A stretch of DNA of 14,358 nt. Source: an uncultured Eubacterium sp. Lineage in GTDB: Bacteria > Bacillota > Clostridia > Lachnospirales > Lachnospiraceae. The stretch covers positions 1 through 14,358 of the forward strand of contig CAJTXO010000038.1 in assembly GCA_910583555.1 (NCBI GenBank), in the 5' to 3' direction. Positions 6,258 to 13,738 of this stretch are shown here, one piece after another. The translations under genes were made by a program, and so were the position numbers. The notes below the pieces were generated by a model. It did not search any database and had not been told where the DNA came from. It worked only from the letters and a program-made list of their open reading frames with translations. Position 1 is the first letter of the stretch; every line of letters begins with the position of its first letter.

Positions 6258-8491
6258 GCGGCTTTCCCCCTCTCAAATGAGTTTAAATGATTCCTCTCTG
6301 CCGGGCGCAGGAGCAGATAAAGCAGTCCCAACAGGAGAATACCTGCCGCGATCACGCCAGGAACGATCGGCGTTCCGGCGAATAACATGCCGAACTGATA
6401 GATGATGAGCGCGATGATATAAGCGAATCCGCACTGGTATCCGACTGCGAACCAGAACCAGCGGATGTTGTTCATCTCACGCCTGATCGCTCCCATCGCC
6501 GCGAAGCACGGCGCACACAGAAGATTAAACGCCAGGAACGCGTAACCGGCCGCCTGGGACAGCCCCTCAAAGTCCAGCACACCAAACACGCCGACCACTT
6601 CTTCTTTTGCCACCAGACCCATCATGGTTGCCACGGCAGCAGAAGCCTCTCCAAATCCGAGCGGAACGAACATCCAACTGATCGCGTTCCCCAAATGCCC
6701 TAAAATACTATTTGACAGTTCCATATCCGCGTTAAAACCAAAGGAACCCTCCGCCCATCCGAACGCGGAACCGAACCAGATGATAATGCTCGATACGAGT
6801 ATGACTGTTCCTGCCCGTCGGATGAATGACCAGCCGCGCTCCCACGTGCTTCTCAGAACCGTACCAACCGTCGGAAGGTGGTAGGCGGGAAGTTCCATGA
6901 CGAACGGCGCCACGTCACCTGCAAATATCCTCGTCTTCTTCAATATGATACCTGATACGATCACAGCTCCGATACCGAGGAAATATGCGCTCGGCGCGAC
7001 CCATCCGGCGCCGTCGAACAGAGCGCTGGCGATCAGGGCAATAATCGGAAGTTTCGCCCCGCACGGGATAAAGGTCGTCGTGATGATCGTCATTTTCCGG
7101 TCCCTGTCATTTTCTATCGTCCGGGACGCCATGATCCCCGGCACGCCGCATCCGCTCCCGATCAGCATCGGGATAAAGGATTTGCCCGAAAGTCCGAAAC
7201 GGCGGAAGATCCGGTCCATGATGAAGGCGACGCGCGCCATATATCCGCACGACTCAAGAAACGCCAGGAAAATGAACAACACAAGCATCTGCGGCACAAA
7301 GCCGAGAACAGCCCCGACTCCGCCGATGATACCGTTTATCAGCAGTCCTTTCAACCAATCCGCGCATCCTATCGCATCCAGCGCGTTTTCAACAAGCACT
7401 GGAATACCCGGAACCCAGACGCCAAACTCGTCCGGCGATATGCCCTCCTCAAAAAGATTCTCTTTCGCGAAATCCGCTACCGCATTGTCGTAGTCACTCC
7501 GCCCGATCCCGCACAAATACCAGCCGTCACCAAAAAGTCCGTCATTCGTCCAGTCTGTCGCCAGCGTGCCAACCGAAGTTACCGACACATAATATACGAG
7601 TATCATCACAACGGCGAAAATCGGCAGCGCCAGAATTCGGTTTGTCACTATTTTATCAATCCGGTCGGAAACAGTCAACCTTTCTTTTCCTGCTTTTGTG
7701 ACACATCCGCTAATCATGGAAGATATGTACTCATATCGTTCATTGGTAATGATACTTTCCACATCGTCATCAAGCGTTTCCTCGAGCCGCCCGGCTATTT
7801 CGGAGATACGGCCTCTGTCGGGACTGGCGCCATACGTCTGTTCCATCCATTCGCCGATTTTTTCATCCTGCTCCAGACACTTGATTGCGAAAAACCTCCG
7901 CCGCGCGGGGGAAATCCCCGCAGGAAGCAGTTTTTCCACCTGCGAAATGGCGTCCTCCATCTCGCTGCTGAATATGCGCCCGGTATCCACCGCAGACGCC
8001 ATGTCCCCCGCCAGCGCCAGTGCTTTTTCGGCAGCTTTCATGACGCCGGTTCCTTTGAGAGCGGATATCCCGACCACCTCACAATCCAGCTTTTTCCCGA
8101 GCTGCGCCAGGTCGATACGGTCTCCCCGTTTCTCCAGAACATCCATCATATTGACAGCGATTACGACCGGGATGCCCATCTCCATGAGCTGTGTGGTCAG
8201 ATACAAGTTCCGCTCGATATTCGTGCCATCTACAATGTTTATCAGGACATCCGGCTTCTCCTGAATGAGATAATTTCTCGCCACAACCTCTTCGAGCGTA
8301 TACGGAGACAGGGAATAGATCCCCGGCAGATCCGTAATTACAACATTTTTATGGTTTTTTAGTTTTCCTTCTTTCTTTTCCACCGTCACCCCCGGCCAGT
8401 TCCCGACATACTGGTTCGAACCGGTGAGCGCATTAAACATCGTGGTCTTTCCGCTATTTGGATTTCCCGCTAACGCAATTTTTACAGACAT
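6242..8491 (-). CDS. feoB: Ferrous iron transporter FeoB
   Basis: FeoB (749 residues) is the inner-membrane Fe(II) permease with a fused GTPase-like domain. The G1 motif GNPNSGKT (9-16), G3 DLPG (54-57), G4 NMMD (114-117) and G5-like SALKG (143-147) are intact. A helical spacer (about 165-280) precedes the membrane region, which starts near 286 and includes GCGVPG (C448) and PCGAKLP (C477), the conserved gate-like cores. Between the first two membrane segments (about 305-380) is a long polar loop. The start has GGAGG six bases upstream and lies one base after the feoA stop, so feoA and feoB are translationally coupled. The Cys-rich peptide overlaps its 3' end. Expression should follow the feo promoter at 9033-9061. 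Confidence 0.97.
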   Translation of the reverse strand: MSVKIALAGNPNSGKTTMFNALTGSNQYVGNWPGVTVEKKEGKLKNHKNVVITDLPGIYSLSPYTLEEVVARNYLIQEKPDVLINIVDGTNIERNLYLTTQLMEMGIPVVIAVNMMDVLEKRGDRIDLAQLGKKLDCEVVGISALKGTGVMKAAEKALALAGDMASAVDTGRIFSSEMEDAISQVEKLLPAGISPARRRFFAIKCLEQDEKIGEWMEQTYGASPDRGRISEIAGRLEETLDDDVESIITNERYEYISSMISGCVTKAGKERLTVSDRIDKIVTNRILALPIFAVVMILVYYVSVTSVGTLATDWTNDGLFGDGWYLCGIGRSDYDNAVADFAKENLFEEGISPDEFGVWVPGIPVLVENALDAIGCADWLKGLLINGIIGGVGAVLGFVPQMLVLFIFLAFLESCGYMARVAFIMDRIFRRFGLSGKSFIPMLIGSGCGVPGIMASRTIENDRDRKMTIITTTFIPCGAKLPIIALIASALFDGAGWVAPSAYFLGIGAVIVSGIILKKTRIFAGDVAPFVMELPAYHLPTVGTVLRSTWERGWSFIRRAGTVILVSSIIIWFGSAFGWAEGSFGFNADMELSNSILGHLGNAISWMFVPLGFGEASAAVATMMGLVAKEEVVGVFGVLDFEGLSQAAGYAFLAFNLLCAPCFAAMGAIRREMNNIRWFWFAVGYQCGFAYIIALIIYQFGMLFAGTPIVPGVIAAGILLLGLLYLLLRPAERNHLNSFERGKAAWGRQ

Positions 8492-8492
8492 T

Positions 8493-8726
8493 TCAACCCT
8501 CCTCCTCTTCGACCTGGATCATTTCGGCATCCGCTTTTCGGATAGAAAGTTCATAGCCACGGACCGTCACTTCGACCGGATCTCCGAGCGGCGCCACTTT
8601 TCGAATAAAAATGTTCGTTCCTTTTGTGATTCCCATATCCATAATGCGCCGTTTCACAGCTCCTTCTCCCGATAACTGCATGACTCGGACAGTTGTTCCG
8701 CACGGGATCTCACGCAATGTAGTCAT
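8493..8726 (-). CDS. feoA: FeoA-family protein, second copy
   Basis: This small cytosolic SH3-like protein (77 residues from the chosen start) assists FeoB in Fe(II) uptake. GEGAVKRRIMDMGITKGT, then PLGDPVEVTVRGYELSIRKADA, is the typical FeoA pattern ending in a helix and an acidic tail (EEEEG). The frame extends to ATG 8744, but that codon has only a weak upstream site, whereas the ATG at 8726 has GGAGG 11 bases before it and gives the usual MTTLRE-type N-terminus. It lies between the first feoA and feoB. The sequence differs clearly from its neighbour, so this is an old pair rather than a recent duplication. Confidence 0.92.
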   Translation of the reverse strand: MTTLREIPCGTTVRVMQLSGEGAVKRRIMDMGITKGTNIFIRKVAPLGDPVEVTVRGYELSIRKADAEMIQVEEEEG

Positions 8727-8761
8727 CTCTTTCTTCGCCTCCATTTTCTTTTTACAACCTT

Positions 8762-8980
8762 TTATTTCTTTTCAACAAATATTTTGTTTGCCATTTTCCT
8801 GCCAATAGCAATCCTGGCATCCAGCACGCCTACGATAAAATTCCCGGCAGATTCACTGATTACCGTAACGGCAGTTCCCTCGACAAACCCGAGACTGTTT
8901 AAAAAGCGTTTCGTATCATATTTACCGGAGATCCGGTTGATCACGCTTTTCTCTCCCGGTAAAACCATAGATAGCGGCAT
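8762..8980 (-). CDS. feoA: FeoA-family protein, first gene of the feo operon
   Basis: This 72-residue SH3-like protein has the FeoA signatures: NRISGKYDTKRFLNSLGFVEGT, then a beta-rich middle and DARIAIGRKMANKIFV at the end. Operons with two feoA genes ahead of feoB are common in Clostridia; the two may form a heteromeric partner of FeoB, which is inference. The start at 8980 has AAAGGAG seven bases upstream. It is promoter-proximal, with a leader of about 45 bases downstream of the operator palindrome, and is separated from the next feoA by 17-35 bases depending on that gene's start. Confidence 0.93.
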   Translation of the reverse strand: MPLSMVLPGEKSVINRISGKYDTKRFLNSLGFVEGTAVTVISESAGNFIVGVLDARIAIGRKMANKIFVEKK

Positions 8981-9020
8981 AGTACGTCTCCTTTCATACG
9001 ATTTCTTCTATTTGTTATTT

Positions 9021-9061
9021 CTTACTGATGTTAGTATATACTAACGTCAGTAAGTTGTCAA
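9021..9061 (-). promoter_or_regulatory. feo promoter covered by a 34-bp operator palindrome
   Basis: The - strand reads a consensus -35 TTGACA (9061-9056), a 17-base spacer and -10 TATACT (9038-9033). A palindrome of two 17-bp arms with a single mismatch pair spans 9021-9054 (core GTTAGTATATACTAAC) and covers the spacer and the -10. The length is enough for two DtxR-family dimers, as on the diphtheria tox and IdeR-type sites, although the base sequence differs from the classical iron box. The divergent DtxR-type regulator is the obvious ligand. Confidence 0.85.
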
Positions 9062-9119
9062 TTACTTTTTTGACAAATTAGAGCTGCCATTACGGCTGCC
9101 ATCGCGCGCTGGATCTATA

Positions 9120-9148
9120 TTGCTTTTACTATAGGGATATGTTATACT
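9120..9148 (+). promoter_or_regulatory. Promoter of the DtxR-type regulator
   Basis: TTGCTT (9120-9125), a 17-base spacer and TATACT (9143-9148) preceded by TG at the extended -10 position form a good sigma-A promoter. It leaves a leader of about 58 bases. It lies 65 bases outside the operator palindrome, so the regulator is probably not repressed by the same site. Confidence 0.6.
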
Positions 9149-9212
9149 GATGTAATAATTGGCAGTCAGAGGTTGCCGCAGCGGATCTATAAGAGTTTGG
9201 AGGAATTGATCT

Positions 9213-9590
9213 ATGAAACTGAACGAATCATCTGAAAATTATCTGGAAACGATCCTCATGCTGAGCCAGAAGCTTCCTGTTGTTCGTTCCGTTGATATTG
9301 CCGAAAGTATGGGATTTAAAAAGTCCAGCGTCAGCGTTGCCATGAAACAGCTGCGTGAAAATGATTATATCACTGTCACGAAAGCCGGCTTTATCTATCT
9401 CACCGACCGGGGGAGTGAAGTGGCAGAAATGATCTATGAGCGGCATGAGTTTCTGAGAACATGGCTGATGAGCCTGGGAATTGATGAAAAAACAGCTACC
9501 GAAGATGCCTGCCGCATGGAGCACGACATCAGTAAGGAAAGTTTCCGGGCCATAAAGGAATATATCGAAAAAACGGCAGAATACTATTAA
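9213..9590 (+). CDS. DtxR-family metal-dependent transcriptional repressor
   Basis: This 125-residue regulator has an N-terminal winged helix (about 5-66, recognition helix near KKSSVSVAMKQLREN) and a metal-binding dimerisation domain (about 67-125); it lacks the C-terminal SH3 domain of DtxR. Aligned from memory with DtxR and MntR, its ligands are E12, H78, E103 and H104, together with C100 in DACRMEH, which matches DtxR Cys102 and points to Fe(II) sensing. The position of DtxR Met10 / MntR Asp8 is N9. With metal bound it should repress the divergent feo operon through the palindrome at 9021-9054. The start has GGAGG nine bases upstream. Manganese sensing is the alternative but is less consistent with the feo context. 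Confidence 0.9.
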   Translation: MKLNESSENYLETILMLSQKLPVVRSVDIAESMGFKKSSVSVAMKQLRENDYITVTKAGFIYLTDRGSEVAEMIYERHEFLRTWLMSLGIDEKTATEDACRMEHDISKESFRAIKEYIEKTAEYY

Positions 9591-9656
9591 AAGTAAAGGA
9601 GCCGACAGTACGATGTCTGCCCGCCCCTTCATAGGTTTCAGCATAGCTGATTCCTG

Positions 9657-9682
9657 AAAGCGTCGGATTTTCACGACGCTTT
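9657..9682. terminator. Hairpin between the regulator and the sipL-like gene
   Basis: AAAGCGTCG (9657-9665) and CGACGCTTT (9674-9682) form a 9-bp stem located between two convergent genes, one base before the sipL-like stop codon. The + side tail is CTTTATT and the - side tail is short, so it may serve both directions with modest strength. Confidence 0.6.
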
Positions 9683-9683
9683 A

Positions 9684-11246
9684 TTACATGCAGTTTGCTT
9701 CTTTCATCACCAAAAGTACATCCCCCTCACGGATCAGATCGCTCTCCAGTTTGTTTATATCCATGATGGTGTCAACGGTCGTATAAAACTGTTTCGCGAT
9801 ATCCCACAGCGCATCTCCCTTCTGCACGACGTATCCGATCAGTCCTGGTTCTTTTGCCCTGGCATCGCAGTCCAGTTCCTCGATCTCAAAGTCCGCGATG
9901 ATCGGCTCTTCCATGTTGTTGAACGCCAGAACGTCAATGACGATCACGGCTTTGATGTCTGCCTCATTTTCGCCCAGAAGAGATCCGCTGATCTGTTCCA
10001 GTCCCGCGTTCATGCGGATATCGCTGTCCGGCAGAAGATCCGGAATCTGGATATGCTGCTCGAAGGGCAGGATCCCGGAAGAAGCTGCCAACGGCACATG
10101 TTCATCCGCCGACTGGTACAATATATTTATGTCGATAACTCCTTCTACTTCCACGCCGTCTTCCACGATCCGCTTTTCGTCCACCCGGACATCTCCGCTT
10201 ACTTTCCAGATCTGCAGCGGATGACTTGCCGAATCCAGTTCGATCTTCCCATTTACCCTTGACTTGCTCTTATTTTTCATGATGAGATTTTCAAAATATG
10301 AAGTCTCAAATACCGGACGACATTCCTTTTTGGTGGAATAGAAATCCGTCAACAGCTCCATTTGTTCTTCCCCGTACGCCTTGACAGACAGTTCCAGCAC
10401 GATTTCCACATCAATGACACGGTCTTCTCCGTCCTCGTCGCTTTTGACCTCCATCTCCCTGCTGTGGATCCCCACTTCTGTCTGGACGACATTTGTCTCA
10501 TCGCACCCGCCGCAGTTCACTTCGCCGCTCAGCGGTATGATACATTCGTGGAAATTTAACTGGGGAATTTCATCGGCGCTTAAATATATGATAAAGAGGC
10601 TGGCCTCCCCGGACAGGACAAGTTTATCCTCCCCCACCCTCGTTTCTACTTCCAAAAGATCAACATCGTCATACAGGATCCGTCCGATCGTGTCTTTCGT
10701 TCCCGGAATCTTGCACTCATCGCGCACCCGAAGCGTGTCTTTTTTGGAGAGGATCAGTCTGGTAATATCCATATTCTTTTTGCGCTTCAGTATATTTTCA
10801 TCGCCCTCAATATCCACGGCTCCCTCGCCGTCGTAAATCGTCTCCGCCAGTACTTCCATATTAATGATCGCTTTGATCCCGAATTTTCGCGAATTGATGA
10901 GTTCTCCCCGCAGATCTTCGATCGTCGCGTGTACTGTAATTTCGTCTTCTCTCGTAGACTCGCATCCAAGCGATACCGTTTCGTTGATCGGAACATTACC
11001 CGCCAGATCGCATACCGGGATTTCGTCCTCCCCTGCGTACAGCAGGGTAAAATATAACGCTCCCTTTATATTTACTTTCCCGTCCAATATGCGGATTTCC
11101 TCGATCACTACCTCGCCTTTCTCCTGCATAACCGCCCTGGCATCCGGCTTTATATCCGGCACATTAAAATCCGTATCCAACGTAACCCTGACATTTTCCC
11201 GGCTATTGCACCGATTCATGTGAACTCTTTGTTTGATTAGTTCCAT
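9684..11246 (-). CDS. sipL: SipL-like spore-coat morphogenetic protein (SPOCS domains plus LysM)
   Basis: This 520-residue protein has the layout of clostridial SipL: repeated SPOCS/DUF3794 beta-rich domains (first about 27-120 with NVPDIKPDARAV, more at roughly 165-260 and 320-420) and a C-terminal LysM domain (about 471-513, YVVQKGDALWDIAKQFY). In Clostridioides difficile, SipL binds the coat ATPase SpoIVA through its LysM domain and is required for coat assembly around the forespore. No signal peptide or membrane segment is seen, which fits action in the mother-cell cytoplasm. The chosen ATG has AGGAGG four to five bases upstream. A clear sigma-A promoter is absent; a weak sigma-E-like match lies near 11360-11400. 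Other DUF3794-LysM proteins exist, so the exact name is probable, not certain. Confidence 0.85.
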   Translation of the reverse strand: MELIKQRVHMNRCNSRENVRVTLDTDFNVPDIKPDARAVMQEKGEVVIEEIRILDGKVNIKGALYFTLLYAGEDEIPVCDLAGNVPINETVSLGCESTREDEITVHATIEDLRGELINSRKFGIKAIINMEVLAETIYDGEGAVDIEGDENILKRKKNMDITRLILSKKDTLRVRDECKIPGTKDTIGRILYDDVDLLEVETRVGEDKLVLSGEASLFIIYLSADEIPQLNFHECIIPLSGEVNCGGCDETNVVQTEVGIHSREMEVKSDEDGEDRVIDVEIVLELSVKAYGEEQMELLTDFYSTKKECRPVFETSYFENLIMKNKSKSRVNGKIELDSASHPLQIWKVSGDVRVDEKRIVEDGVEVEGVIDINILYQSADEHVPLAASSGILPFEQHIQIPDLLPDSDIRMNAGLEQISGSLLGENEADIKAVIVIDVLAFNNMEEPIIADFEIEELDCDARAKEPGLIGYVVQKGDALWDIAKQFYTTVDTIMDINKLESDLIREGDVLLVMKEANCM

Positions 11247-11552
11247 ACGCCCTCCTCGTCATAGCCCGGCCGACAGCCAGGTCTACAGATTGATCACTAG
11301 TACACTATATTCCCGGCAAATCGCTGTTATTCCTGGAAAATGAAAAAAAAGTTGGAATATTATTTGTGTTTCCGCATATAATATTGGTATCACCTTACAG
11401 AATTTCTAACAGATGGCAGATGGATGGCACAAATTTGACAAACACAAGATTATGTGGTATGATATGGTTATATTTCAATATATAGTTTCATTCGGGAAGG
11501 GATTTGGGGAATTCATAATCTGCGTTTATCGCGGAGGAAAGGCTGGTAATTT
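11247..11552. other. Divergent intergenic region between sipL-like gene and veg
   Basis: It holds the veg promoter and leader on the right and the sipL-like upstream region on the left. On the - strand a CAATATT, 13 bases, CAAATAAT arrangement near 11363-11391 is a weak match to sigma-E promoters, which would suit mother-cell expression of a coat gene. No further ORF or RNA element was recognised. Confidence 0.35.
11435..11463 (+). promoter_or_regulatory. Strong sigma-A promoter of veg
   Basis: TTGACA (11435-11440), a 17-base spacer and TATGAT (11458-11463) are close to consensus. The predicted transcript has an 80-base leader. Strong vegetative transcription is also typical of veg in Bacillus subtilis. 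Confidence 0.8.
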
Positions 11553-11798
11553 ATGTTGAAAACAAATGTCGGGTCTGTTCGTCAGGCAGTAAGCAGACAC
11601 ATCGGAAGTAAAGTAGTAGTAAGATGCAACCTGGGGAGACATAAAGTAGATGTCACAGAGGGTGTTATAACGGAAACGTTCCCAAGTATATTCCTTATCA
11701 CCGTTAAAAATGAAATCGAAAACACTAGTCAGACAATTTCGTACAGTTATACAGATGTTTTAACAAAGGATGTGCAGATTACTCTTTGTAAAGCATAA
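11553..11798 (+). CDS. veg: Veg family protein
   Basis: This 81-residue protein matches the small, highly conserved Veg (DUF1021) family of Firmicutes. Hallmarks are SVRQAVSRHIGSKVVVRCNLGRHK near the N-terminus (8-31) and EGVITETFPSIFLI (36-49), forming a compact beta-barrel-like fold. In B. subtilis, Veg is linked to biofilm matrix gene expression and spore germination; its molecular mechanism is not known. The GGAGGAAAGG tract before the start gives a binding site at about ten bases. It is monocistronic between a consensus promoter and a terminator. Divergent placement from a coat gene and convergence with coaBC give no obvious functional link. Confidence 0.93.
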   Translation: MLKTNVGSVRQAVSRHIGSKVVVRCNLGRHKVDVTEGVITETFPSIFLITVKNEIENTSQTISYSYTDVLTKDVQITLCKA

Positions 11799-11820
11799 CG
11801 AATTCTTTTTCCCAAAAGGA

Positions 11821-11860
11821 CTGCCGCACTTACTTATCAAGGTATGTGCGGCAGTTTATT
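11821..11860 (+). terminator. Intrinsic terminator of veg
   Basis: CTGCCGCAC (11821-11829) and GTGCGGCAG (11846-11854) form a 9-bp stem, extended inward by three pairs after a mismatch, followed by a T-rich tail (TTTATTTTT). It lies 15 bases past the coaBC stop on the other strand, so it may work in both directions. Confidence 0.85.
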
Positions 11861-11868
11861 TTTATCAC

Positions 11869-13056
11869 TTATTTATTGACGATAACATCCAAAATCGCTT
11901 CCGCGACTTCTTCCTTCGACATGCAGGGGAGTTCTACCACGCCTTCCTCCATGATCAAGGTGACGATATTCGTATCGGAACCGAACCCGGCTCCTTCTGT
12001 ATAGAGATTGTTCGCTACGATCAGATCAACATTTTTGCTCTCCAGTTTTCTTCGCGAATTTTCAATCAGATTTTCTGTTTCCATCGAAAATCCGCAGATA
12101 AACTGCCCCTCTTTCCGGTGTTTGCCGAGATAGGACAATATATCTTTCGTGCGCGCCAGTTCAAATGACCGGTCGCCTTCTTTCTTTTTGATCTTCTTTT
12201 CGCTATAGGCAGCCGGCGTATAGTCGGCAACCGCCGCCGCTTTTACGATGATATCCATATCGGGAGCTATTTTTTTTACTGCCTTGTACATCTGCGCCGC
12301 GCTTTCCACATTTATAACCTCGACACAGATTGGCGGTGTCAGGTTGGTCGGACAGCTCACGAGCGTCACATCCGCCCCCCGGTGCATGGCGATACGGGCA
12401 ATCGCGTATCCCATTTTCCCTGTCGAATAATTCGTGATATAGCGGACAGGATCAATAGCTTCCCTCGTCGCACCTGCTGTGACGAGCACTTTTTTACCGA
12501 TCAGATCCTTTTCCAGATGAATCCCTTTTAATATATAAGCAAGCAGGATCTCTTCCGACGGAAGCCTTCCTTTGCCTTCTGCTTTACACGCCAGAATACC
12601 GGATTCCGGCTCAACCACTTCCACATCATAACGATTCAGCTTTTTTATATTGTGCTGCACGATCGGGTTCTCATACATGTTCGTGTTCATCGCCGGAACT
12701 ACAATTTTCTTACACTTGCAGGCAAGAAATGTCGTCGTCAGCATGTCATCCGCAATCCCATTCGCAAGCTTTCCGATTATGTCAGCCGATGCGGGCGCAA
12801 CTAAAAACGCATCCGCTTTATCCCCCAGCGCCACATGCTCGATATTGTAATTAAAATTCCGGTCAAATGTATCCACCACGCATTTGTTGCCTGTCAGCGT
12901 TTCAAACGTGATCGGATTGATAAAATGAGTCGCGTTCTTTGTCATCAGGACATGTACATCACATTGAAGTTTCGTAAGCATGCTGGTAAGGTTCGCCATC
13001 TTATAAGCTGCTATGCTCCCCGTCACTCCCAGGACAACCGTTTTTCCCTTTAACAT
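11869..13056 (-). CDS. coaBC: Bifunctional phosphopantothenoylcysteine synthetase/decarboxylase
   Basis: This 395-residue fusion does two CoA steps: joining 4'-phosphopantothenate to cysteine (CoaB) and decarboxylating the product to 4'-phosphopantetheine (CoaC, FMN-dependent). The CoaC half (1-180) has the catalytic His in IEHVAL (H74), PAMNTNM (121-127) and the conserved Cys in ILACKAEGKGR (C157). The CoaB half (about 186-395) has VTAGATREAIDPVRYITNYSTG (N209), KAAAVADY and the Lys-rich KKIKKKE loop (287-293). All key residues are present and the length is normal. The start has GAAGGAG seven bases upstream and lies 22 bases after panD, so the pair is an operon that links beta-alanine supply to CoA assembly. 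Confidence 0.97.
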   Translation of the reverse strand: MLKGKTVVLGVTGSIAAYKMANLTSMLTKLQCDVHVLMTKNATHFINPITFETLTGNKCVVDTFDRNFNYNIEHVALGDKADAFLVAPASADIIGKLANGIADDMLTTTFLACKCKKIVVPAMNTNMYENPIVQHNIKKLNRYDVEVVEPESGILACKAEGKGRLPSEEILLAYILKGIHLEKDLIGKKVLVTAGATREAIDPVRYITNYSTGKMGYAIARIAMHRGADVTLVSCPTNLTPPICVEVINVESAAQMYKAVKKIAPDMDIIVKAAAVADYTPAAYSEKKIKKKEGDRSFELARTKDILSYLGKHRKEGQFICGFSMETENLIENSRRKLESKNVDLIVANNLYTEGAGFGSDTNIVTLIMEEGVVELPCMSKEEVAEAILDVIVNK

Positions 13057-13078
13057 TTGTTTTCTCCTTCCATTTTAC

Positions 13079-13462
13079 TTAATCCAACTGCCCGTGCTTC
13101 TCATAGGAAGAAACTCGCCGGATCCGGTTTTCTTCATCGACAAAAACGACCTTGGGTTTATGTTCCTTCGCTTCCTCTGGCGTCATTTCACAGTACGCCA
13201 TGAGGATAATGTGGTCGCCAACCTGAACCTGTCTGGCCGCGGCCCCGTTCAGGCATACCATCCCCGAATTTTCTTCCCCAGCAATCGTGTACGTCTCGAA
13301 ACGGCTTCCGTTTTCCACATCGACGATCTGAACCTTTTCATATTCCAAAATTCCGGCGGCCTCCATCAGCACCGGATCCACGGTTATACTTCCCATATAA
13401 TTCAACTCGGCCTGAATGACACGAGCCCGGTGGATCTTCCCTTTTAGCATTGTTATATTCAT
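13079..13462 (-). CDS. panD: Aspartate 1-decarboxylase proenzyme
   Basis: PanD (127 residues) makes beta-alanine from aspartate for pantothenate synthesis. It is made as an inactive chain that cuts itself at Gly24-Ser25 (MGSITVD), turning Ser25 into the pyruvoyl cofactor. Other active-site residues are at the expected places: K9, R54, Y58 and N72. The frame is open to 13525, but I chose ATG 13462. It gives the family's normal length and N-terminus (MNITMLKGKIHRA), AAAGGA lies 12 bases upstream, and the predicted promoter at 13496-13524 would lie inside a longer gene. First gene of the panD-coaBC operon. Confidence 0.95.
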   Translation of the reverse strand: MNITMLKGKIHRARVIQAELNYMGSITVDPVLMEAAGILEYEKVQIVDVENGSRFETYTIAGEENSGMVCLNGAAARQVQVGDHIILMAYCEMTPEEAKEHKPKVVFVDEENRIRRVSSYEKHGQLD

Positions 13463-13495
13463 ATCTGGCATCATTCCTTTCTTCCAACACACCAT

Positions 13496-13524
13496 AGTAT
13501 AGCACTTTTTTTCCGTTGCGTCCA
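13496..13524 (-). promoter_or_regulatory. Promoter of panD-coaBC
   Basis: On the - strand: -35 TGGACG (13524-13519), 17-base spacer, -10 TATACT (13501-13496) with an extended TG two bases upstream of it. The leader would be only about 26 bases. Confidence 0.65.
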
Positions 13525-13541
13525 TCTTTTTATCATGGAAA

Positions 13542-13570
13542 TCCGGAAGTTCGGAAGTCGTCCGGAAGTT
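13542..13570 (-). repeat. Three helically phased ACTTCCGGA-type repeats upstream of panD
   Basis: Copies at 13542-13550, 13551-13559 (imperfect, lacking one C) and 13561-13570 repeat TCCGGAAGT (+ strand reading) with 9-10 base spacing. They begin 18 bases upstream of the panD -35 element, where an activator would bind. No regulator is visible nearby. Confidence 0.55.
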
Positions 13571-13703
13571 GTGGTATGTCTGCTTATGTTATTTGGGCAC
13601 AATGTCACACTGTCAGTTAAAACATTTTTGGATGTGGCGAGAAGCAGGGGAGGAGAAAAGGAAGTCTTGTGCAAATTATACAAATACATTTGGTGAAAAT
13701 TGT
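13571..13703. other. Rest of the panD upstream gap, with TTGTGCAA repeats
   Basis: Between the panD repeats and the small-RNA promoter there is no supported gene. The octamer TTGTGCAA occurs at 13667-13674 and 13700-13707, exactly 33 bases (about three helical turns) apart; the second copy overlaps the -35 region of the small RNA promoter. The only other content is short frames without binding sites. Confidence 0.4.
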
Positions 13704-13732
13704 GCAACATTTTTTTCTCAGTATGCTATAAT
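13704..13732 (+). promoter_or_regulatory. Promoter of the antisense small RNA
   Basis: A perfect TATAAT (13727-13732) is preceded by TGC, giving an extended -10; the -35 position (GCAACA, 13704-13709, 17-base spacer) is weak. Extended -10 promoters tolerate this. Confidence 0.6.
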
Positions 13733-13738
13733 GTTTGT

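Noticed and set aside
8493..8744. Longer feoA start at 8744
   Set aside because: Only a weak, distant purine site precedes it, while the ATG at 8726 has GGAGG upstream and fits the family's N-terminus.
13079..13525. Longer panD start at 13525
   Set aside because: Adds 21 residues not seen in the family and would include the predicted promoter; ATG 13462 gives the normal 127-residue enzyme.
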